In this document: positions 35,140 to 45,362 of the stretch, in pieces
How the letters are laid out: the number at the start of each line of letters is the position of its first letter
How positions within the stretch are numbered: the stretch's first letter is position 1
The notes under the pieces: model-generated
Databases searched by the model: none
What the model was told of the DNA's origin: nothing
The model's input: only the letters and a program-made list of their open reading frames with translations
DNA from: Cryptomeria japonica
Lineage: Eukaryota; Streptophyta; Pinopsida; Cupressales; Cupressaceae
Assembly: GCF_030272615.1 (NCBI RefSeq)
Contig: NC_081413.1
Location: 565,006,510 to 565,070,509, forward strand
Reading direction: 5' to 3'
Length of the DNA stretch: 64,000 bases
Program-made: the position numbers and the translations under genes

Positions 35140-36725
35140 ACACCTAGTTTAGCACCCGCCTTGGCGCATTTTTCATTTTGCATTGCATTTCCCCTTTAGC
35201 ACTTAATTAATTAAATTAATTAGGTCTAAGGTTCTATTTTATCATCTCCCACATCATAAAGTTGGGCCCTTTCATTAAAGTGTGCCCTTTTCATTTTATT
35301 CCTCCTATACATCATTTAATCAAAAACCCTAATTAGATCCTATTTCAAACTTGGGGGCTTGGTTTCGGGGGTCAAAAAATCTCGAAATCACCTGTAACTT
35401 CGGGATTCTCTCTAAAATCATCATATCCGACGGCCCTAAAAATTTGGTGAAAAGTTGTCGGGACCGTGGCGCCCGGAGTGCAACATGGTCCCGGACATTT
35501 TTCCCGAAATTTTAGGAGCATGATCCAATCATAAAATAAAGCTTAACCCCAAGAAATTGGCGGGATATTCAATCTCTAGGTCGGCCAAAAGTCAAAATTA
35601 AGACCTAGGGTTTCATACATAAGAGCTCTCTTTCCTCATTTGAAGGGATCCGATTTTTGATTTTCAGGACCTCATATGCAGCGAAAGAGCAGATCTTTGA
35701 AGACTTCAACAACAATCAACATCCATCCATCAAGCATTCATCAATTTCATTCATTCATTTAGGGCTTGGAAGACATTGAAGAACAATAGGAGATTACCGA
35801 CTGAAGATTGGCTTGTACTCCTCCCTTGAGGGTTGGGTATGATTTCATGTTGTTTTCATGTCTTTGCATAAGCTTCAATATATCCTTTATTCATGCTTTA
35901 GATCACTTTGCATCTTGATTTAGAGCATTTACATTATCATTTACAAGCAATTAGGGTTTACTTTCTAGGTTGCTCTAGTTTGCTTTCTTGCATTTTAGGA
36001 CCTTGCACACACACTAGGTCTGCACACACAATACATTTTACAATACAACTTGGCTATTCGTGGAGGTGGAAATCACCGAAGCGGGGGTTTGACTAAGGTA
36101 AAACCCTATATAGCCGCCCAAACACCTTTTCAGATATAAGTGCAGGTTTCGGGACTCGGACGACGCCGCAAGTTGCAAATCCGGGAGCAGCAGACAGAGA
36201 CAGAATAACACACCAAGTTTCAGCCCAAAAGACCAGGACAGGGGCGTGGAGCGCCCTGGTCCTGCCAGGACAGGGGCGCTGGGCGCCCTGGTCCCTAGGA
36301 CAGGGGCGCTAGGCGCCCTGGTCCTCCCGACAGACAGCATTTTCAGCATTTTTGACAGGTTTTCCAGAGTGCAAAACAACAGTTTCCGGAGCAGTTTCAG
36401 GGGCAGAATCAGGATAGTGGCGCCCGCGCCCCCGTCCTGAACATTTTCAGCCAGATTTTAACTCTGGGTACGCATTTGCATTCTTGTCTTGTCCTTGTGT
36501 TTACAGCTTTCCATTGTTTAAGTTCAATTCTGCAATCTCGTTATTAGTTCATACTTGCACTTTGGGGTTAGGGATTGAACTTGCATCATTTTATCTTTCA
36601 ATTACAACAAAGGAATAGAAATCCTAATAGGTATCTCGTGGCTCTCTCTTCCACAAAAAGAAGTAGCCAATTGTGTGATACTTCTAGGCTCACTTTTTGC
36701 TTAGTGTCACTTTTTCTCCCACACA
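35140..36725 (+). mobile_element. Unclassified retroelement-like segment between 103-bp repeats
   Basis: Non-coding. It includes a block close to the leader of the 18.6-kb element (about 35455-35520, with GGAGTGCAACA between GGGACC and GGTCCC) and three near-palindromic units at about 36235, 36267 and 36297, built on GGACAGGGGCGC and GCGCCCTGGTCC and homologous to the hairpins in the Gypsy LTRs. It ends in a TC-rich stretch and CCCACACA. It is probably part of an LTR or leader of a related Tat-like family, but the ends do not have the TG...CA form. Confidence 0.5.
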
Positions 36726-36828
36726 CTTGTCATAACAAAATATACTCCTCTTGCATCCTTGAATGATTTGAAAATTGAAAACAATTTGACAAGAAAAAAC
36801 TAACTTCTAAAGTTTAGACTTAGTTTTC
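36726..36828. repeat. 103-bp direct repeat, right copy
   Basis: Perfect copy of 35037-35139. The flanking bases differ on both sides. Confidence 0.95.
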
Positions 36829-37630
36829 TTTTTTTATCCAAGTCACTACAACATTTCAATGATCAAAGTAGCTTTTCTTTGGTGGTTTCGAAGCATCCAA
36901 AAGGCTTGAGAAATTCAATATTATCTTTCATTCCACCAAAATTGGAGATCAAGAAGCATGCTCACAAGCAAGGATTTGTTTGTAACTTAAGGCAATCGAC
37001 TAGTTTTTGGGGCATTTTCAGGTCTAAAGAATCTACCATTGTGTCAAAAAGGCCCATAAGACCTCATTTTCATCTAAAACTTGTCTCTTTTGGTCGTAGA
37101 AGCATTTAAGGAAAAAAAAAATCACACAACCAATGATATGCCTATACCATACATATTTGAGTTAAAATAAAAATAAAAAATTGAAAAGGTTTGGAGACCA
37201 TTGAACAATTTGGGAGATTGCTAATACATACACTCAATTTATAAAGTCTCAATTTGATGTAATTAATCTTCGAGAGGCCTATACAAAAGCATTTTGTAAT
37301 TGCGAACTAAGATAAATTTCCATTTTTGGCAGTTTTCATCATGGATTATTATGGCAGATATATGTAAAAATACAACAATCTAAATAAGAATGGGAAGCAT
37401 GTGGAGAATGGTTAAGACATGCATAAATAAAAGGAAAACAAAAATCTCTCAATGTGTATCTCAAACAAATCAAGGAAAAAATCTTTTAGGCAGGGGACCG
37501 ATATGATCATAAAAATTTCAAAACTTCCAAAGTATAGAGCATTTGAGATTTTATAGAGAATGTGCTAATTCAGCTTTATTCATGATGAGGCATATTCACA
37601 ACTTTTGCAGTCGCACCATGGTGTTGTTCG
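36829..37630. other. Non-coding intergenic DNA
   Basis: No supported gene. The last bases (37626-37630, GTTCG) are the left target-site copy of the Copia element. Confidence 0.5.
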
Positions 37631-37936
37631 TGTTAGGGTTTCAAGCAGATCCTAAGCAAATATGAACTAACAATTATATGCAGATTTAAATACAAAAGAT
37701 AAAGAAATAAAATAGGACACAGATAACATAGAGATTTAACGTGGTTCACCCAGAATGGGTTACGTCCACCATACACAACCGTCCAATCTTTCTTATTATC
37801 CAGCAAAAATAGTACATCAACCTTACAATGCCTTAAGCATCCCAGCCACTTATAACATGTGTTTTTTAGGGCAACAAACAAAGTCAGCCTTTTTAGAGTG
37901 TATAGTACTTTGTTGATTAGTCGCCACATTTCAACA
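37631..37936 (-). repeat. 3' LTR of the Copia element
   Basis: 306 bp. It lacks a segment of about 124 bp present in the 5' LTR (around 42337-42462), which is GC-rich (GCCCAGCCCGGCCC). On the minus strand the sequence before it, AAGTGGGAGATT, is the polypurine tract. Confidence 0.93.
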
Positions 37937-38072
37937 ATCTCCCACTTGGAGACTAATCAGGCTCCACACCAAACAATCTCCCACTTGGAGACTGATACTA
38001 CACGACACCACTGTACATGCAACATCCGCTGGATATAACACTAGGACTTGACTGGTATAAATTCCACAATTA

Positions 38073-41000
38073 TCAATCAAGAAGACCAACAAAAACTGAT
38101 GAAGAAATCAGCTTCTCCTGTGGAACTACCTTTGTGAACATATTGGCAAGATTCTCACTTGTGTGAATCTTCTCAAGCCATAACTGTCCCTCCTCCAAAA
38201 TAGTCTGGATGAAGTGGTGGTACCTGAGTTGAATGTGCTTTGTCCTTGAATGAAAAGCAGAGTTCTTCGCAAGATGAATGGCACTCTGGCTATCAGTATC
38301 CAATGGGCTATCCTCTTGTGTCTGACCCAATTCCTTCAGAAAACATTGCAACCAAATCATCTCTTTGCTGGCTTCTGTAGCAGCAACATACTCAGCTTTA
38401 GTGGTTGAAAGTGCAACAACCTTTTGCAACCTAGAAATCCAACTGACTGCAGTTCCCCCTATAGTAAAAACATACCCTGTAGTACTCCTCCGTGAATCAA
38501 TATCACCCGCTAGATCAGAGTCAACAAATCCACTTAGAGTAGCATTAGATCCTTTGAAACATAATGCCTTCATAGTAGTTCCTTTCAAATATCAAAGAAT
38601 CCATTTCACAGCATTCCAATGTTCCATACCCGGATTACTCATAAACCTGCTCACAACTCCCACTGCATGTGCAATATCTGGCCTTGTGCATACCATTGCA
38701 TACATCAAACTGCCAACAGTTGATGAATATAGGATGTTAGACATTTTATTAACCTCTTCCTGTGCCTTTGGGCACATCTCCTTAGTCAATTTGAAATGAC
38801 TAGCCAAAGGTGTACTAACTGCTTTTGCATCCTGCATGTTAAATCTTCTCAACACCTTCTTTATATACTCACTTTGGGACAAATTCAAGGTTCTATTTTT
38901 CCTATCTCGTGTAATCCTCATATCGAGAATTTGCTTAACTGCACCCAAATCCTTCATAGCAAATGACTTGGCTAATTTCTGTTTAAAATCATTTATATAT
39001 TGCATGTTAGACCCAGCAACAAGCATGTCATGAACATAAAGCAACAGGATAATATAGCTGCCATTATCAAATCTCTTAAAATATACACAATGATCAGAAT
39101 GACATCTATGATAACCGTGTTCAGCCATGAAACTATCAAATTTTAAATACCATTGTCGAGGTGCTTTCTTTAGGCCATACAGACTTTTCTTCAACCTGCA
39201 CACCAAGTTCTCCTTACCTTTGACCTCATATCCCTGTGGTTGCAACATGTAAATTTCCTCCTCCAAATCTCCATGGAGAAAAGCTGTTTTGACATCTAAT
39301 TATTCGAGATGTAAATCATCTACAGCCACAAGACTAAGTACAGTTCTAATTGAAGTTATTTTTACAACTGGAAAAAATATTTCATCATAATCTATACCCT
39401 TTTTTTGTGCAAAACTTTTTACCACAATTCTGGCCTTATATCTTTTCTGACCTCCTTCCTCCTCCTTCAGCCGATAAACCCATTTGTTAGGAAAGGCTCT
39501 TTTTTCTGCAGGTAAAGGGACTAAGTCCCAAGTCTTATTTTTCATCAAGGAGTCCATCTCCTCTTTCATGCCTAGCTGCCACTGTTGTTTGGCATCCACC
39601 TGCATTGCTTCTTCATATTATTTTGGTTCACCAGAATCCGTTAATAAAATAGAATACAAAGAAGGAGAAAATCTTTCAGGGGGTCTACTTGTCCTCGTAG
39701 AATATCTAACACTTGCAGGAGTTTGTGGGACAATTTGTTGTTGCTGAGCATCAGGTACCTGTGGCATTTCATTTTTAGGAATCTCATCCAACACCACATA
39801 TTCTTGTTTGTCTTGTTCATGCTTCTTTTCCTGCATCTGTTCTCTATACATAACTTTCTCATTGAATATAACATCTCTACTTCTAATTATTTTCTTATTT
39901 TCAAAATCCCATAACCGATAGCCATATTCATCTATCCCATATCCAATGAAGGTACATTTCTGAGATTTAGCATCAAGCTTGGTTTTGCTTTCTTTATCAA
40001 CATGGACAAAAGCTTCGCAACCAAAAGTTTTTAAAAAATAATAATTTACCTTTTTACCAGTCCATGCCTCCTCTGGAATACCACCATCCAAAGGGGTTGA
40101 AGGTCCTCTATTTATCAAATAGACAACAGTATGTACAACATCTACCCAAAAATGTAAGGGCAATCCAGCATGCAATCTCATGCTCCTCACACGTTCCATG
40201 ATAGTCCTATTCATTCTCTCTGACACACCATTTTCCTGTGGAGTTCTTGGAACTGTCTTCTGCTTTCGAATCCCATTTAAGGAACAGTAATCTTCAAATG
40301 CTTTGCTGCAATACTCACCTCCATTATCCGATCTGAGACACTTCAACTTTTTTCCTATCTCATTCTCAACCAAAGCTTTCCATTTCTTAAAAGTTTCAAA
40401 AACATCTTATTTTTGTTTTAGGAAATATACCCATGTTTTTTTGGTTGATTCATCAATAAAAATAACATAATAACAAGAGCCACCAAGAAATGATACCTGA
40501 GCCAGTCCCCATACATCTGAATGTACAAGCTCTAACTTCTCACTCTTCTTCTCTTTCCCAACTTTGAGAAATCTGACTCTTTTCTGTTTACCATAAACAC
40601 AATTTTCACAGAACTCTAAATCAATCTTCTTTAGTCCTGGCAATAGATTTTTGGAGTGAAGGATTTTCATCCCTTTCTCACTCATGTGCCCAAGCCTATG
40701 GTGCCACATTATCGAATCTGTTCTTGCAACATTTATTGTTGTTGTCCCTGCAGTAACTTTATTTGTAGCAACTAAGGTAGAGTAAGTGTTACCAGTACAC
40801 AGATATAATGTGCCTACCTTTACACCTTTAGCTACTACTAATGATCCTTTAGTGACCTTCCACATACTGTCTGAGAAGGTAACTATGCAACCTTCACTAC
40901 CTAGTTGCCCTGCAGAAATTAAATTTCTTCTTAAATTAGGAACATATCTTACCTCCTACAAAAACCAGTCATTACCATTATGCAACTTGATCTTTATCTT

Positions 41001-41150
41001 TCCTTTTCCAACAATTTGATAGGGCTCATCATCACCCAAATATACCTGTCCAAAATCACCTTGAACATAATCTAGAAAATATTTTCTATGGGGTGTAGCA
41101 TGAAATGAAGCCCCAGAATCTATTACCCAGGAATCATTAACATTATCCAA
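38073..41150 (-). pseudogene. Copia pol: protease, integrase, RT and RNase H, with five stops
   Basis: One minus-strand frame from 41150 to 38073, broken by TAG 40958-40956, TAA 40409-40407, TAA 39620-39618, TAA 39302-39300 and TGA 38594-38592. Protease: WVIDSGASFH near 41130. Integrase: zinc-binding HHRLGH and CENCVYGK (40690-40600), then HSDVWG, LRSDNGGEY (near 40330) and PQENGVSERMN with the catalytic Glu. RT: KWVYRLK (near 39480), LYGLKKAPRQW (near 39170); the active-site box reads YVHDM at about 39025 instead of YVDDM, so a catalytic Asp is lost. RNase H: ALSTTKAEYVA and ATEASKEMIWLQ. Several stops sit where Gln or Arg codons are expected, consistent with C-to-T decay. Confidence 0.93.
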
Positions 41151-41211
41151 ACATAAGATTAAAGCATCTTGTAAAGTATTACTTGCAATATTAGCTTCCT
41201 TACTGTCATTT

Positions 41212-42009
41212 TCATTTTTGTCTCCTTTGTTTTTTTTGAGACCAACAGTCTTTCTTTAGATGACCAGGCTTTCCGCAGTACCAGCAATCTTTCTTTCCTC
41301 TAGATTGAGAGCGTCCTTTCTTTGACTTCCCTCGTGACTTCTCATTCCCAAGGCCTTTTCCTCTTTCCTTTGATCTTCCTCTATTCTCCACATTCAAAAC
41401 AGTACCCGATGATGTTGGAGTCTCACCTGTGCTTTTCCTTCGCATTTCCTTGCTTAGGATAACACCAACAATATCATCAAATACCAAAGTATTTTTACCA
41501 GAGATAGAGTTACTTACAGCCATAACCAAGCTATTCCAGCTTTTTGGCAAAGAACATAAAATCAAGAGAGACCTAACCTCTTTTGCAAAGGTAATTTTTA
41601 CCGAAGACAATTGACTAGTAATTGTATTAAATTCATTTAAGTGTTTTGCTACAGATCCTCCCTCACTCATTTTCAAATTAAACAAACGCTTCATAAGAAA
41701 TACCTTATTCGAAGCCGAGGGTTTCTCATACAACTTAGCCAATGTTGCCATCAAATCTACAATCATTTTTGCTTCTGTTATATTGAATGCTATAGACGAT
41801 GCAAGGCACAATCGAATGGATCCCAGTGCCTTTCTATCTAAAATGTCCCACTCTTCATCTAATATTGTGGTTGGTTTCTTTGCCTTTCCATCCAATGGCC
41901 ACCACAAATCCTTTTGATACAGGTAATCCTCCATCTGCATTTTCCATAACTGATAATTCTGGTCGTTAAACTTTTTGACCTTGAATTTGGAATCCTCCAT
42001 TGCTCCCAT
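41212..42009 (-). pseudogene. Copia gag
   Basis: 265 codons starting MGAMEDSKFKVKKF, with the Copia gag phrase NYQLWKMQMEDYL near the N-terminus and a CCHC zinc knuckle CWYCGKPGHLKKDCW near the C-terminus preceded by a basic Ser/Gly/Arg-rich stretch. The frame is intact but shifts against pol at an A-rich run (minus strand) near 41230-41237, where a one-base indel explains early termination. Gag forms the particle and binds RNA. Confidence 0.9.
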
Positions 42010-42047
42010 TCAAATCTGAAAGTCCTGCCAATTTAAAGAAAACCTCA

Positions 42048-42058
42048 CTCTGATACCA
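42048..42058 (-). promoter_or_regulatory. Primer-binding site of the Copia element
   Basis: TGGTATCAGAG on the minus strand, two bases from the 5' LTR end, complementary to the 3' end of initiator tRNA-Met, the usual plant Copia primer. Confidence 0.9.
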
Positions 42059-42060
42059 AT

Positions 42061-42490
42061 TGTTAGGGTTTCAAGCAGATCCGAAGCAAATATGAACTAA
42101 CAATTATATGCAGATTTAAATACAAAAGATAAAGAAATAAAATAGGACACAGATAACACAGAGATTTAACGTGGTTCACCCAGAATGGGTTACGTCCACC
42201 ATACACAGCCGTCCAATCTTTCTTATTATCTAGCAAAAATAGTACATCAACCTTACAATGCCTTAAGCATCCAAGCTGCTTATAACATGCATTTTTAGGG
42301 CAACAAACAAAGTCGGCCTTTTTAGGGTTTTATTACAATGTCGGTTTTCATCAACGAAAAACGGCAAAAAAAAATTTCTCAAGGGCTGCCGCCCCCGAAC
42401 CCCTGCCTGAGGCCCAGCCCGGCCCTAGACCCCAGTGAGGATATGTGCTGAGTGTACAGTACTTTGTTGATCAGTCGCCACATTTCAACA
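42061..42490 (-). repeat. 5' LTR of the Copia element
   Basis: 430 bp; otherwise nearly identical to the 3' LTR apart from the roughly 124-bp GC-rich segment. Either this LTR gained an insertion or the other lost the segment. Confidence 0.93.
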
Positions 42491-42723
42491 GTTCATGTTC
42501 GCTCTGTTGGACCCTACAATTAAGATTCAATATACGTACATTATTCAATAAGATTAACTGTGCAACATAATGAAATATTGAAAAGTGTGTTATCTTATTG
42601 AGCTTCACTTTGTTTCAAGAATAGTTTAATATTCTCTACTTAACAGGGCCAACCACGTGAAGTTGGAAGCTCATTTGGCCCCTCCCCCCCCCTAACATCA
42701 CTCTAAATTCCCCATTAACATAT

Positions 42724-44161
42724 TGTAGTCACATAAATCTGTCCATTTTAATTAAATGAATATTTCGTATTTATTTGATTAAAAATCCACTAGCCATCAG
42801 TTAATTAAATTAATATTTAATTAATTCATCCCCAAACATTCTTTTATTAATTAAATAAATTACTCAATTTATTTTAATTAATTCATTAAAATCCAATTCC
42901 AATCAATTAAATAAATAAATCAATTTATTTAATTAAATCCCCTTTTCCTCTTTTAAATAAATTAAATAAAACATTTATTTAAATCATTATCCCCACCCCA
43001 CTTGCATTTTCCTACAAATGCAACTTGCACACATTTATTGAAATAAATGAATTTTTATTTTAATAAAATCCTATTTTCCTCACCCACCAAATCCACTTGC
43101 AAAATCTAATCACCTTCTAGATTCTTCTAACCCCTTCCTAATTAGCCTAATCCATCTCCTAAATATTGTCACATTCCTAAGCAAAATGGAGTCACTTCTC
43201 AAAGACCCCAAAGTCTTTGATAACCATTAAAGGCTTCCAACCTTCAACCACCAAAATCCTCAAAGTCTTTGAAAACCATTAAAGGCTTCCAACTTTCAAC
43301 CACTTAATTCCCCAAAGTCTCCAATAACCATTAATGGTTAATTCAACCCTCCCACATGGTTAAAACATTTGTTTTGACTCAACCTCTACCCAACCCAAGG
43401 GTCTCATCAAGCATTTAATGCTTTGACCATAATTATCTCTTAATCATTTGCACAAAGGTTTATCCTTGGATTAATTCCTAATTCAGTGGGTAATCCTAAT
43501 TTGGGCTTGACTCTTAGCCTTTAGATAACCATGAGGTCTTCTCAGGCCTTTAATGCCTCCAACCTCTTCTTTCAACCCAACCCTATGTTGACACTTGTCA
43601 CCATTTCATTGGTGCCAATTGTGCACATGGATTTGAAATCATTCAATCCTGACCCTTGTTGAGATTACTCAATCTCAACCATCCATTGCTCCATTTTTCC
43701 TATAAATAGAGCCCATTCCTTCATAATCCAGATCCTGAAAACTTGTATGCATTTAGACTATAGCCATTTTAGAGAGCATTTAGCATAGCATAACTAAATC
43801 TTGTCTTTTTGGTAAAATCAATCATTTTAGCAATAAAAATAGCTTTTTATTTCATGTTTGGAGCTATTCTACAATCTCAATCCTCCATAAGCATCCATAG
43901 TGCAAAAAGCTGCTGAGAGCTACACTATTTTGGAACTTGGAGAGGAGAGGAACAAGGGAGAAGGAACTAATATCATGCTGAGAGATAGTTGGAGATATCT
44001 CATTGTCTTACTTCTTTAGTTAGATTCATTAGCATGTGTTTTTAGTATCTCTCTTGGAATGCCTTCATGTTTTAGTTTTTGATTGACTAACTCCAACATC
44101 TTGTTTGTTTTGTGTTCTTTGATCTTAAACTAACAATTTTGTGCCATTTAGGAGGGCATCA
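42724..44161 (+). repeat. Left LTR of the Tat-like element
   Basis: TGTAGTC...GGCATCA, 1438 bp. The first 350 bp are AT-rich with TTAATTAAAT words; a clear TATA box CTATAAATAG lies at 43700-43709. Preceded by CATAT (42719-42723), which nearly matches CATCT after the end of the whole tandem array (63423-63427). Confidence 0.95.
43700..43709 (+). promoter_or_regulatory. TATA box of the Tat-like LTR
   Basis: CTATAAATAG in a C-rich context; transcription is expected to start about 30 bp downstream, defining the U3/R border. The same box recurs in the other two LTR copies near 60940 and 62961. Confidence 0.75.
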
Positions 44162-44163
44162 TT

Positions 44164-44202
44164 TGGTGAACCCGACGTGAATCGAACACGCAACCTTCTG
44201 AT
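44164..44202 (+). promoter_or_regulatory. Extended primer-binding site complementary to tRNA-Trp
   Basis: Two bases after the LTR, TGGTGAACCCGACGTGAATC continues through GAACACGCAACCTTCTGAT. As I recall plant tRNA-Trp, this complements its 3' 39 nt, from CCA through the acceptor strand, T arm and variable loop into the anticodon stem, then diverges. A normal PBS is about 18 nt. The same sequence recurs at 61404-61442. Confidence 0.75.
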
Positions 44203-44262
44203 TTCATTTTTTTTGAAAAATTAACATTTTGCTTGTTGAAATTGTCACACAGGTCGCACTTC

Positions 44263-44532
44263 GGCGCTATTGAACTCGTTTTAGCGCTATTGAAAACTTT
44301 CTTTTAGCGCTATTGACCCTAGGATAGCGCTATTGAAAATGTTTCAGCGCTATTGATAACATTCCAGCGCTATTGTCACCGTTTCAGCGCTATTGACATA
44401 ATTCTAGCGCTTTTGTCTTCTCGGGATTTTCTTTTCTTTCAGTGCTACTGTTTAAATTAGCGCTTCTGCTCACGCAGACTAGCGCTGTTGTATTAATCAG
44501 CGCTTCTGCAAAAACACAGAATAGCGCTATTG
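44263..44532 (+). repeat. Leader array of 13 AGCGCTATTG-like motifs, about 20-bp period
   Basis: Ten-base motifs start at 44263, 44283, 44306, 44326, 44346, 44366, 44386, 44406, 44441, 44459, 44481, 44499 and 44523. Most read AGCGCTATTG; variants are GGCGCTATTG, AGCGCTTTTG, AGTGCTACTG, AGCGCTTCTG and AGCGCTGTTG. From the third to the eighth the period is exactly 20 bp. The 10-nt spacers are unrelated in sequence. AGCGCT is itself a palindrome. Confidence 0.95.
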
Positions 44533-45273
44533 CGACAGAGTGTCGCCCAAATAGACTTGTAACCGAAAAATCAAAAAAATTAGGCTTGTGGAAGCCCCCC
44601 TTTGAGCACTAATTTTACTAACTTATTTCTTTTCTTTGTGCAGGTTAAACAACACAACAAAAATCACAAAAATTCTTTTTTTTTTAGTGCTTAAAAAGAA
44701 CTTAAAAACACAAAAAAAAAAAAAATAGTTTCATTGTTTTCTAGGTAGGGATACATTGTGTTTTTGGTGCTTAAAATCAACAAAAACAAACTTTCTTTCT
44801 TGCATCAATTGGGACTTAAAAATCACAATTCACACTTCAAATTTTTGGTGCAGTAAAAAGAACAATCCACTAGTCTTTATTTTTGGCAAAAACGAATTTT
44901 TCTTCATGCAATCGTGTTTTTCATTAAGTTGACCAGGACTTTCAAACTTCTAGATTACAAAACATATTGCTTTGGAGGTAAAATGAACACCATGACTGTT
45001 GGAGCAATATCTCCAAATAGTTAAATCACATTGCAAATGCTGGACTAAAAAGAACAAGTGTTTTTTGTGTTTGGCACGCTTGTGTACAAAAGTCAGTCGA
45101 GTGGACCTACTTCTAACACACACTATCCTCTCCCTTGGCTCTCGTGGTCCTAGGTGCAAGAGAAAAGTGTTAGTAACACTCAAAATTTTATTTTTTTTAA
45201 GAGAGGCCTGCCAAGGGATCGATACTCTTGGGAACGACCTCGAGCGGTAAATCCTTCGAGCCGCTATAGAAAT

Positions 45274-45282
45274 CAGGTGAGA
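45274..45282 (+). promoter_or_regulatory. Candidate 5' splice site in the leader
   Basis: CAGGTGAGA matches the plant donor consensus, with the cut before G45277. No acceptor was identified, though pyrimidine-AG sites exist before gag at 46894. Use is inference only. Confidence 0.35.
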
Positions 45283-45319
45283 GCGAAAGTTGTAGCCTTG
45301 GGTATAGCTGTTCCTACAG

Positions 45320-45362
45320 TGTAACTGGCCGAAAGGACAAATGGGCCCCACCACCAGTTACA
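45320..45362 (+). other. Hairpin in the leader
   Basis: TGTAACTGG (45320-45328) and CCAGTTACA (45354-45362) form a perfect 9-bp stem with a 25-nt loop holding GGCC and GGGCCC. Position between PBS and gag would suit a packaging or dimerisation signal; that role is speculation. Confidence 0.5.

Larger units (their letters stand above)
37631..42490 (-). mobile_element. Decayed Ty1/Copia LTR retrotransposon
   Basis: A 4860-bp element. 5' LTR 42061-42490 (430 bp) and 3' LTR 37631-37936 (306 bp), both TGTTGAAA...CCCTAACA on the minus strand. Flanks are GTTCG (37626-37630) and GTTCA (42491-42495), a 5-bp TSD with one mismatch. PBS TGGTATCAGAG (42058-42048) matches initiator tRNA-Met. Domain order is gag, protease, integrase, RT, RNase H, which defines Copia. 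The frame is broken by a frameshift and five nonsense codons, and the RT catalytic motif is altered, so it is dead. Confidence 0.95.

Noticed and set aside
44164-44202. tRNA-Trp gene fragment on the minus strand
   Set aside because: Its position two bases from an LTR makes it a primer-binding site; the 5' half of a tRNA is absent.
44263-44532. CRISPR-like look of the AGCGCTATTG array
   Set aside because: Motifs are 10 bp and spacers 10 bp, far too short for CRISPR, and the setting is a plant retrotransposon leader.
44950-45354. 134-codon antisense frame, repeated at 62190-62594
   Set aside because: The two copies are identical only because the leader is duplicated; there is no domain and it crosses the hairpin and splice-like site.
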